A stretch of DNA of 64,000 nt from Camelimonas fluminis (GCF_014656355.1 NZ_BNCG01000001.1:102596-166595), one strand, 5' to 3'. Positions 16,407-25,976 are shown, numbered from the stretch's first letter. The notes: generated by a model from the sequence alone, not told the origin. Numbers and translations are program-made.

Positions 16407-17783
16407 ATGAGCGTGACATCGACCCGCTTCCGGGCCGCTGCCGGCGCCGTCATGCTGGTTCTGGCCAACGCCAGCGCCTACGCCATGCCTGCCTCAGCAG
16501 CGCTTGCTTCATTGCCGCCTTCGGCCGGGCGCGTTATGGCGGTTGAGGAAAGTGACGCCGGGTCGGGGATGCGTCAGCGCATTGTCCTGTCGGGCGGGCA
16601 TATGGGCGCCAATACGCTTGAGATCGTGCTCGGCCGGGACGCTGTTGCGCCATCCGCAACGCAACTCGAGGCCGAACTCGCCAGCCGCTTCCCCGGGGTC
16701 GCCATGACGCCGCTGCCAGGGCGGATGCTGAAGAGCCGCTATGGGGCCATGCACGTCTCCATCGGCGCGCCTGCCGACGGCGGGCGCTGTCTTTTTGCCT
16801 GGCAGTCGATCCGCGATTTCCCGGGGGACGCCGGGACCCTGAAGGGCGTGACGCCGGCGGTGGTTCGCATCCGCCTGTGCAGCGCCAGGGCGACCTTGGA
16901 CCAACTGGCGGAGATGAGCGAGCAGCTGATGCTCACGGCGCCCGCAACTCCGGCGTTGGCCCGGGGGGTGGAAACGGCGGGACTGAAACTGTCGCCGATT
17001 GAACAGGCGCCGGCGGATGAAACGCCGCGCATACAGCTTGCCCAGGCGTCGGGGCGGCGGCAGTCCCGGGGCGGGGCCATTCTGGACCCGTCGCGCGGAA
17101 ACCCTGGCGGGTTGATCGGCCTGCTGCGCGGCTACAGCCGCACGGATCCGATTGGCAGCACGCGGCGGTCCGGACGCGCCCGCTCCGCGCCAGCGCAGGA
17201 GACCCGTTTCGGGTACCGGCCACTGCTCGGCAATGATGATCTTCAGCCGCAATCCGGCTTGCTGGGGCGCTGGAATGGTCACAGCGAACCCCGCCGCGTC
17301 CAGTCGCCGCGTCCGCGTCGCTACGTAGAGCCGCCTGCGCCGCGCCAGGCCGCGCCGCGTCGCCCCGCCAGAACGATGTCGGCGCCGCCCCGGCGGAGGG
17401 CCGCGCCGGCGGCGCAACCGCAGCCAGAGACCGTCCGGCCGCAACGACGTCAGATTGAACAGCAGCCGTCGACGCCCAACGTTCCGGCCCCGCCGCAAGG
17501 CTACCAGACGCCGGGAGGCGCGCGTTATCTCGGGCCAGCTCCTGGCGCAGCGCCGGTCCAGACGACGCCATCAGTGGCGCCGCCGGCGGGTCAGGGCGGG
17601 GGAACGCTGGTTCCGCAGGTCCCGCGTCCGGCCCAGGATGGCCCGGCGCCTGCTACCGCCGCGCCGCTGCCGCGTCCCGCGGCCAACCCTGGCTCCCAGC
17701 CTGGTCCAATGGGTGGGCAGCCGGTCGGGCGCGGGCTTGATCCATCGCTGCCCGGGCGCGCCTATCGCGGGCCTGGGGGCTGA
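16407..17783 (+). CDS. bcsN: Cellulose biosynthesis protein BcsN-like lipid/envelope-associated protein
   Basis: This 458-residue exported protein opens with a signal peptide (MSVTSTRFRAAAGAVMLVLANASAYA). Residues about 45-190 resemble the BcsN family encoded near alphaproteobacterial cellulose synthases (RIVLSGGHMGANTLEIVLG, GRCLFAWQSI, VVRIRLC). The C-terminal 240 residues are low-complexity, rich in Pro, Arg, Gln and Ala, which suggests a disordered or wall-interacting tail. The start is uncertain: GTG 16284, ATG 16353 and ATG 16371 are in frame upstream. The role of BcsN is not established; position after the bcs genes supports the call. Confidence 0.6.
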   Translation: MSVTSTRFRAAAGAVMLVLANASAYAMPASAALASLPPSAGRVMAVEESDAGSGMRQRIVLSGGHMGANTLEIVLGRDAVAPSATQLEAELASRFPGVAMTPLPGRMLKSRYGAMHVSIGAPADGGRCLFAWQSIRDFPGDAGTLKGVTPAVVRIRLCSARATLDQLAEMSEQLMLTAPATPALARGVETAGLKLSPIEQAPADETPRIQLAQASGRRQSRGGAILDPSRGNPGGLIGLLRGYSRTDPIGSTRRSGRARSAPAQETRFGYRPLLGNDDLQPQSGLLGRWNGHSEPRRVQSPRPRRYVEPPAPRQAAPRRPARTMSAPPRRRAAPAAQPQPETVRPQRRQIEQQPSTPNVPAPPQGYQTPGGARYLGPAPGAAPVQTTPSVAPPAGQGGGTLVPQVPRPAQDGPAPATAAPLPRPAANPGSQPGPMGGQPVGRGLDPSLPGRAYRGPGG

Positions 17784-18085
17784 CCCAGAACGCGAAGGGC
17801 ATGGCCCTTTGCGTCCTGGTGGGGCTTGGGCGGCGCAACGCAGCCCCTGCACGGATTTGCCCACACTGATTTGCGTTTTGCCGTCGCGGCGGCGTCAGCA
17901 GCTTCGCGACCTGGCATGAGATTGCGCCCAATTGCTGAACGGGAGCGCATGGCGACGGGCCAGGCCAGGCCAAGCCAAGTAAAGCCAGGCCAAGCTATGG
18001 CGTCTGGCGACGGCGAAGCCCTGGCGGCCGCCCGGACGCGGCGGCGTCCGCATGTCTGAAACGTCCTGGCGTGTCCTGTGTCGCC
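17784..18085. other. Intergenic region after bcsN with long hairpin and pentanucleotide repeat
   Basis: No gene is seen. An imperfect 11-bp hairpin, ACGCGAAGGGC (17790-17800) with GCCCTTTGCGT (17804-17814), follows the bcsN stop by 6 bp; it lacks a T tract, so terminator function is doubtful. A pentanucleotide tandem repeat lies at 17958-17997. The convergent GntR gene ends at 18086. Confidence 0.5.
17958..17997. repeat. Pentanucleotide tandem repeat (8 units)
   Basis: Eight successive 5-bp units read GGCCA three times, then AGCCA, AGTAA, AGCCA, GGCCA, AGCTA. It lies between two convergent genes and outside any coding frame I support. Confidence 0.75.
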
Positions 18086-18775
18086 CTATCCCGCGTTGAC
18101 CTTGTGCTCGTCCAGATAAGCGACGATCCGCTCGACGCTGGCGCGGATATCGAGGGTCAGCGCCTTGCGCGCGGCTTCCGGGTCGCGTTGGCGCAACGCC
18201 GCGATGATCATCAGGTGGGCGTGGCGCTGTCGGGGCGCGCGGGGCGGATAATCGCGAAAGGCGTTCATCGTCGGCCCACTTTGCAGCCAGAGGTTCTCCA
18301 CCATGTGGTGCAGCACCGGCATGGCTGCGATCGCGCAGAGCGCCTGATGGAAGCGCTCGTTCACCGCCATGAGCTCCTCCGCCTTGCCCTGCTCGTGGGC
18401 GACGCAAAGGGCTTCGTGGATGTCTTCCAGGGCGGTGATGTCCTCCGGGGTCGCCAGTTGCGCGGCGCGGGCGGCGGCCTCGCCTTCCAGCAGCACGCGC
18501 ACGTCGCTGATATGGCGGTAGCGTTCCGCATCCATGATGGGCACGCGCACCGAACGGCGGTCGACCTGAAACAGGGCGTGCTCGGAGACCAGACGACCCA
18601 GCGCCTCGCGGATGGGCGTGGCGCTGATGCCCAGTTCCTCGCTGACCTCTTTCAGCTTGATTTTCTGGCCTGGCTTGTACCGCCCCGCCATCAGTTGCCT
18701 GCGAAAATGCCGGTAGGCCTGCAAGGCAAGACTTTCGGTGCGGACGCCTCCCTGGTGATTGGTTTCTGTTTCCAT
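18086..18775 (-). CDS. GntR-family transcriptional regulator (FCD subfamily)
   Basis: This 229-residue DNA-binding regulator has an N-terminal winged helix (recognition helix GISATPIREALGRL, about residues 49-62) and a C-terminal all-helical FCD ligand domain (RVLLEGEAAARAAQ, NERFHQALCAIA, HAHLMIIAAL). FCD-type GntR proteins usually sense organic acids and often repress catabolic genes. The ATG at 18775 was chosen as the start of the conserved domain; the upstream extension reads through AT-rich promoter-like DNA (18790-18825). The neighbouring acyl-CoA dehydrogenase unit on the same strand is a possible target, but a terminator lies between them. Confidence 0.9.
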   Translation of the reverse strand: METETNHQGGVRTESLALQAYRHFRRQLMAGRYKPGQKIKLKEVSEELGISATPIREALGRLVSEHALFQVDRRSVRVPIMDAERYRHISDVRVLLEGEAAARAAQLATPEDITALEDIHEALCVAHEQGKAEELMAVNERFHQALCAIAAMPVLHHMVENLWLQSGPTMNAFRDYPPRAPRQRHAHLMIIAALRQRDPEAARKALTLDIRASVERIVAYLDEHKVNAG

Positions 18776-19121
18776 TCCCGCGCTTGTTCTTTGTTTTATG
18801 TATATTTTATATGAGATGCAGATTTTGCGCCCGGGTTCAAGAGCGTTGGCGCGGTTTTCCGATTGATTGAACAGGAAGACAGGGTGTTCCGGCGGAGCCG
18901 CAGCGTTTTCCCGCTGCGTCTGATGACAAAACAAAACGCCCGGATGATGACATCCGGGCGTCTGGTAGCGAAAGTGGAGGCAGCGACAAGATTTTGTCGC
19001 CGCGCGGCCCAGAGTTTTCCCGCGGCGGGTTATTGGCCCGGCCGCGAACGTTGCTTCCGGACAAATGCCAAAGCGCTCGCCAATGTCAGACCCGCCCGTA
19101 TTGAACCGGGTCTGGCGGGGC
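18776..19121. other. Intergenic region upstream of the GntR gene
   Basis: No gene is seen. It contains the AT-rich GntR promoter region (about 18785-18830, with ATGTATATTTTATAT), the terminator at 18927-18961, and an 8-bp stem CAGACCCG/CGGGTCTG (19087-19114) shortly after the acyl-CoA dehydrogenase stop that lacks a T tract. Confidence 0.45.
18927..18961 (-). terminator. Rho-independent terminator of the acyl-CoA dehydrogenase/GST unit
   Basis: A perfect 11-bp stem ACGCCCGGATG (18936-18946) with CATCCGGGCGT (18951-18961) and a 4-nt loop is followed on the minus strand by TTTTGTTTTGTC. It lies about 160 bp downstream of the dehydrogenase stop. Confidence 0.8.
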
Positions 19122-20270
19122 TCAGAGCGAACGTGAGATGACCAGCTTCATGATCTCGTTGGTGCCGCCATAGATGCGCTGGATGCGCGCGTCGATATAG
19201 CGGCGGCTGATCTCGTATTCCTGCATATAACCATAACCGCCGTGCAGCTGCAGGCATTCGTCGGCCGTCTGGCTCTGCTTGTCGGTGATCCAGTACTTGG
19301 CCATGGAGGCGGTCACCGTGTCGAGGTCGCCGACGATCAGGCGCTCGATGCAGTGATCGATGAAGACGCGGGCGATGGTCGCCTCGGTCTTGCGCTCGGC
19401 CAGTTTGAAGGCGGTGTTCTGGAAGTCCAGCAACTGCTTGCCGAACGCCTTGCGTTCCTTGACATAGTCGACGGTGATGTCGACCGAGCGCTCGATGGCG
19501 GCGACGGCCTGGATGGAGAGGCTGACGCGCTCCTGCGGCAGCTGCTGCATGAGCTGGACGAAACCTTCGCCCTCCTTGGGGCCGAGCAGGTTGGCGACGG
19601 GCACGCGCACGTCGTCGAAGAACAGCTCCGACGTGTCGGAAGCCTGCAGGCCGATCTTGTCGAGGTTGCGGCCGCGACGGAAACCGGGCAGATCCTCAGC
19701 CTCGACGACGATCAGCGAGGTGCCCTTCGCGCCCTGGGTCGGATCGGTCTTGCAGACGCAGACGATGATGTCGGCGAGCTGACCGTTGGTGATGAAGGTC
19801 TTGGCGCCGTTGATGACATAGTGGTCGCCGTCGCGGCGGGCGGTGGTGCGCACGCCCTGGAGGTCGGAGCCGGCGCCCGGCTCGGTCATGGCGATGGCGG
19901 CGACCTTCTCACCGCGCGCCAGCGGCGGCAGCCACTTCTTCTTCTGCTCATGCGTGCCATACGCATTGATGTAGTGGGCGGAGATCACCGAATGCACGCT
20001 GACGCCGGTGGCCATTTCCGGCAGCCAGGTCTCCAGCTCCTGCATCACCGCCGCGTCCCAGGCGAAGGAAAGGCCGAGGCCGCCGTACTCTTCAGGAATC
20101 GAGCAGAGCAGGGCGCCCATCTCGCCAAGGCCGCGCCAGGCCGAGCGGTCGACCATCTTCTCTTCGCGCCAGCGCATCGCGTGCGGCGCAAGCTCGGTCT
20201 GCAGATAACGGCGGAACTGCTCGCTGAAGCTGGCGATGTCGTCGGTCATCCAGCTGGAACGGTATGCCAT
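19122..20270 (-). CDS. Acyl-CoA dehydrogenase
   Basis: This 382-residue FAD enzyme would introduce the alpha-beta double bond into an acyl-CoA and pass electrons to ETF. It has the ACAD fold motifs [13 protein letters not shown] ([11 protein letters not shown]), [22 protein letters not shown] and [10 protein letters not shown]. The C-terminal loop reads IYGGTNEIM, with Gly at the position of the medium-chain catalytic Glu, as in long-chain and isovaleryl types whose base lies elsewhere. ATG 20270 is preceded by GGAGAG; a TTG four codons earlier is less likely. GST lies 106 bp upstream on the same strand. Confidence 0.93.
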   Translation of the reverse strand: MAYRSSWMTDDIASFSEQFRRYLQTELAPHAMRWREEKMVDRSAWRGLGEMGALLCSIPEEYGGLGLSFAWDAAVMQELETWLPEMATGVSVHSVISAHYINAYGTHEQKKKWLPPLARGEKVAAIAMTEPGAGSDLQGVRTTARRDGDHYVINGAKTFITNGQLADIIVCVCKTDPTQGAKGTSLIVVEAEDLPGFRRGRNLDKIGLQASDTSELFFDDVRVPVANLLGPKEGEGFVQLMQQLPQERVSLSIQAVAAIERSVDITVDYVKERKAFGKQLLDFQNTAFKLAERKTEATIARVFIDHCIERLIVGDLDTVTASMAKYWITDKQSQTADECLQLHGGYGYMQEYEISRRYIDARIQRIYGGTNEIMKLVISRSL

Positions 20271-20376
20271 GGGACTCTCCAATCAATGATTTGCGCCGTC
20301 AATGCTTGATCCTGGCCGGTATCGCAAGAGGCGGCGGAGACGCATCCGGCGCGGGAGGGTCCGATGCGGTGAAACC

Positions 20377-20997
20377 TCAGGTCAGCGGCGTCATGACCGC
20401 GGTGCGATAGGCTGGACGCGCGCGCAGCCGCGCATACCAGGCGGCCAGATGCGGCAGGTCCGGCCGGGCGATCGGCATCGAAAACCATGCGTAAGCGATG
20501 CAGCCGAGCGGAATGTCGCCAATGCCCAGGGCTTCGCCCGAGAGAAACGGCTTTTCCGCCAAGGCCGCGTCCGGGATGGCGAGGAGACGCGAGCAGGCGT
20601 CGAGGCCAGCCGCCAGCGCCGCCCCGTCGCGTTCTTCCGGCGTGCGGCGCACCATGTTCCAGAATACGTCGCGGAACGGTTCGGCGAGATTGGCGGTGGT
20701 CCAGTCCATCCATTTGTCGGCGCTGGCCCATGCGGCGAGATCCGTCGGGGCAAACGGTTCAGAGCCGTAACGCCGCGCCAGGTAGCGGACGATGACATTT
20801 GACTCCCACAGGGTCAGCGTCCCGTCCTGCAGGCAGGGGATGCGGCCGTTGGGATTGAGCGCCCGGTACTCCGGCGTGTCGACAACGCCAAAGGCGCCGC
20901 CGGCGTCCCGCCGTTCGAAGGTCAGGCCGAGTTCCCCGGCGCACCACAGGGTCTTGCGGACATTGGTCGAATTGGCTCGGCCCCAGATCACCATCAT
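20377..20997 (-). CDS. Glutathione S-transferase family protein
   Basis: This 206-residue cytoplasmic protein has an N-terminal thioredoxin-like domain (VIWGRANSTNVRKTLWCAGELGL, NPNGRIPCLQDG, LWESNVIVRYLA) with the expected cis-Pro and Glu-Ser glutathione-binding residues, and an all-helical C-terminal domain (about 88-206). The likely catalytic Ser or Thr is in NSTNVRK. The family conjugates or reduces electrophiles. It lies 36 bp downstream of the TetR regulator of the RND pump, so it may be co-expressed with that efflux operon as part of a detoxification unit. Confidence 0.9.
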   Translation of the reverse strand: MMVIWGRANSTNVRKTLWCAGELGLTFERRDAGGAFGVVDTPEYRALNPNGRIPCLQDGTLTLWESNVIVRYLARRYGSEPFAPTDLAAWASADKWMDWTTANLAEPFRDVFWNMVRRTPEERDGAALAAGLDACSRLLAIPDAALAEKPFLSGEALGIGDIPLGCIAYAWFSMPIARPDLPHLAAWYARLRARPAYRTAVMTPLT

Positions 20998-21033
20998 CGC
21001 GACGTCTCCCGGCGCAGCGCGCCAAACAACACA

Positions 21034-21654
21034 TCAGCGCGCGCGCAACGCGCCAATCAGAAAATCGGCCATTTGATCCAGCTCTGGTCCGTGCGCGAAT
21101 GGCTCGTCGATCAGCAGGGGATGGCAGAAACGCAGCCAGCCGACCATGATGCAGGCGCTGGCCGTGGCCGGACTGTCGGTGAAGAAGGCGCCCTCGGCGA
21201 CGCCGTCGCGGATGATCTGTTCAGTCATCAGCCGCACCCGCTCGACATGGTCGTCGATGGCCGCCCAACGTTCGTTGACGGCCACCGCCACCATGTCGCG
21301 GATGCGGGAATCACCAACGAAATAGCGCATGCTCAGCTGGTGGTTGGCTTCCAGCAGGGCGCGCAGGCGCTGCTCCGCGGTCCCGTCGACGCGGACCGCC
21401 GCCTCAAGGCCACGCTCCACCACGTCGAGCAGGTTGATGGCCACCGCCTCGAAGATGGCGCGCTTCGATTCGTAGAAGCGATAGACATTGGCCGGGCTCA
21501 TGCCGAGGGCCCGGGCGATGTCCGCCACGGCGGTCTTCTGGTAGCCGTATTCGCGAAACAGCCGCTCGGCGGTTTCCAGCACGCGCAGCCGGGCGGCGGC
21601 GTGGCTGTCGGTCGCGGGCGCGACCGGGACGGGTTGGCGATCGTTCCGCATCAT
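21034..21654 (-). CDS. TetR-family transcriptional regulator of the RND operon
   Basis: This 206-residue repressor has a TetR helix-turn-helix (TAVADIARALGMSPANVYRFYESKRAIFEA, split here as residues about 41-70) and a variable C-terminal ligand/dimer domain. Its ATG overlaps the stop of the RND pump gene, so it is the third gene of the operon it probably represses. The palindrome over the operon promoter (25984-26014) is the likely operator. The inducer is unknown. Confidence 0.92.
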   Translation of the reverse strand: MMRNDRQPVPVAPATDSHAAARLRVLETAERLFREYGYQKTAVADIARALGMSPANVYRFYESKRAIFEAVAINLLDVVERGLEAAVRVDGTAEQRLRALLEANHQLSMRYFVGDSRIRDMVAVAVNERWAAIDDHVERVRLMTEQIIRDGVAEGAFFTDSPATASACIMVGWLRFCHPLLIDEPFAHGPELDQMADFLIGALRAR

Positions 21655-24600
21655 GTATTCGGGGCCTCCGTCATGGCTCCGTTATTGGCCCCGGCAGGCT
21701 GCGTGTCCAGGGATTTGCGGAAGCTCAGGGCATAGAGCGCCGGCAGGAACAGCAGCGTCAGGAAGGTGGCGACGAACAGGCCGCCCATGATCGTCGTCGC
21801 CATCGGCCCCCAGAATGCCGAACGCGACAGCGGGATCATGGCGAGGATGGCCGCCAGCGCCGTGAGCACCACAGGCCGGGCGCGGCGCACCGTGGCCTCG
21901 ATGATGCCCTGGCGCCGGGTCGCGCCATGGGCGACGTCGGTCTCGATCTGATCCACCAGGATCACCGTGTTGCGCATGATCATGCCGGCCAGCGCGATGA
22001 GGCCGAGCAGCGCCACGAAGCCGAACGGCTGCCGGAACAGCAACAGGCCGAGCGTGGCGCCGATGATGCCCAGCGGCGCGGTCATGAAGGTCAGCGCCAG
22101 GCGCGAGAAGCTCTGCAACTGCACCATCAGCAGGGTGAGCATGATGATGACCATCAACGGCAGCAGACCAACCAGCGAGGCGTTGCCCTTCTGCGATTCC
22201 TCAATGGCGCCGCCCATCTCGATGCGGTAGGCCGGCGGCATGGCGTCGCTGATCGCCTTCAGTTGCGGCCAGATCTGCATGGTCACGTCCGGAGCCTGGA
22301 CGCCGTCGACGATGTCGGCGCGCACGGTCATCACCATGTCGCGGTTGCGCCGCCACATGATCGGCTCCTCATGCAGATATTCCAGCCGGGCGACCTGGGC
22401 GAGCGGCACGGAGGCGCCGCCGCGGGTCATCACCGAGAGGTCGGCGATCTTGCCGAGATCGAGACGCTCCGAGGGGAGGGTGCGGGCCACCACGTCGACC
22501 TTCTCGACGCCATCGCGCACCGTGGTGACGGTCACGCCGGAGAGCAGCGTCTGCAGCGACTGCGACAGATCCTGCGGCGTCAGGCCGAGGGCGCGGGCGC
22601 GTTCCTGATCCACCACCAGCCGCACCGAGGGGCTCTGCTCGTTCCAGTCCAGATGCGGATCGATTACATTGCGGTTGGCGCGCATGACGTCGCGCACCTG
22701 ATTGGCGTAGTCGCGCACCTTGCCGGTATCCGGGCCAATGACGCGAAACTGCACGGGGAAGCCGACGGGGGGGCCGAAGTTGAAGCGGTCGACGCGCACC
22801 CGGGCCTGGGCGAGGGCGCCGTCGGCAATCGCCTTGTCGAGCCGCGCCTTGACGCGCTCGCGCTCCTCCACCCCTTTGGTCAGGATGACGATTTCCGCGA
22901 AAGCTTCGTTCGGGAGCTGCGGGTTGAGGCCCAGCCAGAAGCGCGGGCTGCCCTGGCCGACATAGGTGGTGTAAGTGGCGATGTCCCTGTCGTTGTGCAG
23001 CAGCTTTTCCGCCTGCTGCGCCGTCGCCGTGGTGGCGCCCATGCCGGTGCCCTCCGGCATGCGCATCTGCAGGAACAGCTCCGGACGCTCCGACAGCGGG
23101 AAGAACTGCTGCTCCACCCTGGTGAAGCCGACAAGGGCGAGCACGAACACGCCGGCCGTGGCGGCGACGACGACCAGACGGTGGTTGACGCACCAGGTGA
23201 TCACGGCGCGCAGGCCGCGATAGAGCCGCGTCTGGTAGATGGCGTTGGGGTCGTGGTGGCCCTTGCTCATCTGCGGCAGCAGCTTCACGCCGAGATAGGG
23301 CGTGAAGATCACCGCCACGAACCATGAGGCGACGAGGGCGATCGCCACCACCCAGAAAATGCCGCCGGCGTATTCGCCCGTGGCCGAATTGTTGAAGCCG
23401 ATCGGCAGGAAGCCGGCGGCGGTGACCAGCGTGCCGGTGAGCATCGGAAAGGCGGTGGAGGTCCAGGCAAAAGCCGCCGCCTCCATCCGGTTCACGCCCT
23501 GCTCCATCTTCACCACCATCATCTCGATGGCGATGATGGCGTCGTCGACCAGCAGGCCGAGCGCGATGATCAGCGCGCCGAGCGTGATGCGGTGCAGGTC
23601 CAGCCCCATGGCGGCCATGACGATGAAGACGATGGCCAGCACCAGCGGCACCGACAGGGCGACGACGATGCCGGTGCGCCAGCCAAGCGACACAAAGCTG
23701 ACCAGCAGCACGATGCCCAGCGCTTCGATGAACGAACGCACGAACTCGCCGACGGCGTGGTCGACCACCAGCGGCTGGTCGGCCACCTGGGTCAGGGACA
23801 CGCCCTGGGGTGCCGCGGCCATGAACAGATCCTTGGCGGCGTTCACGTTCTTGCCGAAGTCGAGGATGTTGCCGCCGCGCGCCATAACCACGCCGATGCC
23901 GATGGCGGGTTTGTCCTCCTGACGGATGACATAGTCCGGCGGGTCCTTGAAACCGCGCGTCACAGTGGCGATGTCGCCGAGGCGGAAGACGCGGCCGTTG
24001 GCCTCCACCGGCGTCTCTTCCACCGCCCGGGCCCCGTCGAGCGCGCCGGTGACGCGCAGCGGCACGCGCTGGGCGTTGGTTTCGACCACGCCGGCGGGAA
24101 CCACGGCGTTCTGGCGGGCCAGGCTGTCGAACAGCGACTGCACCGGAATGCCGAGCGTGGCGAGGCGGGCGTGCGAGAACTCGACGAAGATCTTCTCGTC
24201 CTGGGTTCCGTACAGATTGACCTTGGTGACGTCGGGCACGCGCAGCAGGGCCTGGCGCAGGCCTTCCGCCACCTTCTTCATCTGGGCGTAGTCGGCGCCG
24301 TCGCCGGTCATCATGTAAAGGATCGAGTCGACGTCGCCGTATTCGTCGTTGAAATTCGGCCCGATCAGGCCAGAGGGCAGCGACGGTTTCAGGTCGCTCA
24401 TCTTCTTGCGCAACTGGTAGAACAGCTGCTGCACGTCCTTCGGCGGGGTGGTGTCGCGGAACGCCACCTGCATGGCCGTGAACGACGGCTTCACATAGGT
24501 GATGACCTTGTCGAAATACGGCAGCTCCTGCAGCTTCTTCTCAATCGGATCGGCCACCTGCTCCTGCATCTCGCGCGCGGTGGCGCCCGGCCAGATCGCC

Positions 24601-24752
24601 GTGACGATCACCACCTTGATGGTGAAGGAAGGGTCCTCGGCGCGGCCGAGCCGCAGATAGGAGATGAGGCCGCCGGCGCTGACGGCGATAATGAGGAACA
24701 GGATCAGGGCCGGATGGCGGACGGCCCAGGCGGAGAGGTTGAAACCCTTCAT
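21651..24752 (-). CDS. RND efflux transporter permease
   Basis: This 1033-residue inner-membrane proton-driven pump has the RND layout of 12 helices with two large periplasmic loops. Visible landmarks include the start FNLSAWAVRHPALILFLIIAVSAGG, the conserved TM4 acidic pair in LGLLVDDAIIAIEMM, and AGMIMRNTVILVDQIE in the second half. It is closest to hydrophobe/drug efflux pumps of the AcrB/MexB type rather than metal pumps, judged by family features only. It is 9 bp downstream of its adaptor gene. No outer-membrane channel gene is adjacent, so it would use a channel encoded elsewhere. Confidence 0.93.
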   Translation of the reverse strand: MKGFNLSAWAVRHPALILFLIIAVSAGGLISYLRLGRAEDPSFTIKVVIVTAIWPGATAREMQEQVADPIEKKLQELPYFDKVITYVKPSFTAMQVAFRDTTPPKDVQQLFYQLRKKMSDLKPSLPSGLIGPNFNDEYGDVDSILYMMTGDGADYAQMKKVAEGLRQALLRVPDVTKVNLYGTQDEKIFVEFSHARLATLGIPVQSLFDSLARQNAVVPAGVVETNAQRVPLRVTGALDGARAVEETPVEANGRVFRLGDIATVTRGFKDPPDYVIRQEDKPAIGIGVVMARGGNILDFGKNVNAAKDLFMAAAPQGVSLTQVADQPLVVDHAVGEFVRSFIEALGIVLLVSFVSLGWRTGIVVALSVPLVLAIVFIVMAAMGLDLHRITLGALIIALGLLVDDAIIAIEMMVVKMEQGVNRMEAAAFAWTSTAFPMLTGTLVTAAGFLPIGFNNSATGEYAGGIFWVVAIALVASWFVAVIFTPYLGVKLLPQMSKGHHDPNAIYQTRLYRGLRAVITWCVNHRLVVVAATAGVFVLALVGFTRVEQQFFPLSERPELFLQMRMPEGTGMGATTATAQQAEKLLHNDRDIATYTTYVGQGSPRFWLGLNPQLPNEAFAEIVILTKGVEERERVKARLDKAIADGALAQARVRVDRFNFGPPVGFPVQFRVIGPDTGKVRDYANQVRDVMRANRNVIDPHLDWNEQSPSVRLVVDQERARALGLTPQDLSQSLQTLLSGVTVTTVRDGVEKVDVVARTLPSERLDLGKIADLSVMTRGGASVPLAQVARLEYLHEEPIMWRRNRDMVMTVRADIVDGVQAPDVTMQIWPQLKAISDAMPPAYRIEMGGAIEESQKGNASLVGLLPLMVIIMLTLLMVQLQSFSRLALTFMTAPLGIIGATLGLLLFRQPFGFVALLGLIALAGMIMRNTVILVDQIETDVAHGATRRQGIIEATVRRARPVVLTALAAILAMIPLSRSAFWGPMATTIMGGLFVATFLTLLFLPALYALSFRKSLDTQPAGANNGAMTEAPNT

Positions 24753-24761
24753 CGCGACGCC

Positions 24762-25946
24762 TCAGAAGCTCAGGCTGTCGACGACGCGGACTTTCCGCGC
24801 CGGGTCGATGCTGTGGACGCCCATGGCGATCACTCTGTCGCCCTCGTTGACGCCGCCGGCGATGATCACGTCGTGGCTGTCGTAGGCCTTGACCTTCACC
24901 GGCGTCAGCGCGACGGAGCCGTCCGGCTTGACCACATAGACGGCGGGACCCGCGTTCTGGTTGAACAGCGCGGCCAAAGGCAGACGGGCGACGCGGTCGG
25001 AATGCGCCGCCTTGACCGACAGGGTTCCGGTCATGCCGATCTGCACGTCATTGTCGGCGTCGGGCAGCGAGAACCTGGCCTGATAGGTGCGGGTGACGGT
25101 GTCGGCCGAAGGCGACAACTCGCGCAGGCTGGCCTTGAACGTCTTGTCGGGACGCGCCCACAGGGTCAGCGTCGCCTCGCCTTTGCGGATGCGCTCCAGC
25201 ATGATTTCGGGCGCCGCGACGATCGCCTCCTTCTCGCCGCTGCGGGCGATGCGGATGGCCGGCTGGCCGGCGGCCACCACCTGGCCTGGCTCGATCAGGG
25301 TCGCCGTCACCACGCCGTCGGCGTCGGCCTTCAGGCGGGCGTAGGAGATGCTGTTGCGGGTCAGTTCGACGGCGCGCCCGGCGCGGGCGATGCGGCCGCG
25401 CGCTTCTTCCGCCGCGGCGCGGCTGTTGTCGACGGCGACCTGGGTTGACCAGCCCTGCTGGCGCAGGTCGGCGGCCCGCTTTTCAGCGGCGGTGGCCTGG
25501 GCGAGGGCGCCGGTGGCGGCGCGCAGCTCGGCCTCCGCCTGCTCGGCCTGGAGCTTCAGGTCGACGTCGTCGAGCACCGCGAGGGTGTCGCCGGCGCGGA
25601 CGCCCTGGCCCACTTCCACGGCGCGACGGGCGACCTTGCCGCCAACGCGAAAACCGTGATCGCTCTCAACGCGCGGGCGGATGGTGGCGACGAGGGTCCG
25701 GGCCGGATCTTCCTCGCCATAGCGCACTGTCGCCACCAGCACAGGCCGGTCCGCGCTGGTCTTCGCCGGCGTCTTGTCGTTGCAGGCGCTGAGGGCGGTC
25801 AGGCCCGCAAGGGCGATTGCCGGAACAAAGCCGCCGCGCCATCGGCCGCCCCGGAAAACGCCCTTGTGGCTCGCTGGCGCATCGCCGGAACCGGGAACGC
25901 GGATTGATCGCACAAAACTGGACAGACGGGTCATGCGGGGTCTCAT
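24762..25946 (-). CDS. RND efflux periplasmic adaptor (membrane fusion lipoprotein)
   Basis: This 394-residue membrane fusion protein links the RND pump to an outer-membrane channel. It has a lipobox LSAC with the acylated Cys at about residue 55, a biotinyl-lipoyl-like domain (FRVGGKVARRAVEVGQGVRAGDTLAVLD), a short helical hairpin (about 135-190), and beta-barrel and membrane-proximal domains. The N terminus before the lipobox is longer than usual, so ATG 25934 is an alternative start. It is the first gene of the operon; the promoter with a palindromic operator lies 30-70 bp upstream. Confidence 0.92.
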   Translation of the reverse strand: MRPRMTRLSSFVRSIRVPGSGDAPASHKGVFRGGRWRGGFVPAIALAGLTALSACNDKTPAKTSADRPVLVATVRYGEEDPARTLVATIRPRVESDHGFRVGGKVARRAVEVGQGVRAGDTLAVLDDVDLKLQAEQAEAELRAATGALAQATAAEKRAADLRQQGWSTQVAVDNSRAAAEEARGRIARAGRAVELTRNSISYARLKADADGVVTATLIEPGQVVAAGQPAIRIARSGEKEAIVAAPEIMLERIRKGEATLTLWARPDKTFKASLRELSPSADTVTRTYQARFSLPDADNDVQIGMTGTLSVKAAHSDRVARLPLAALFNQNAGPAVYVVKPDGSVALTPVKVKAYDSHDVIIAGGVNEGDRVIAMGVHSIDPARKVRVVDSLSF

Positions 25947-25976
25947 CAGGCGGCCGCAGCGCGGGCTTTTGCAACA

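Noticed and set aside
19087..19114. 8-bp stem just after the acyl-CoA dehydrogenase stop as its terminator.
   Set aside because: No T run follows on the minus strand; the hairpin at 18927-18961 with TTTTGTTTT is the better candidate.
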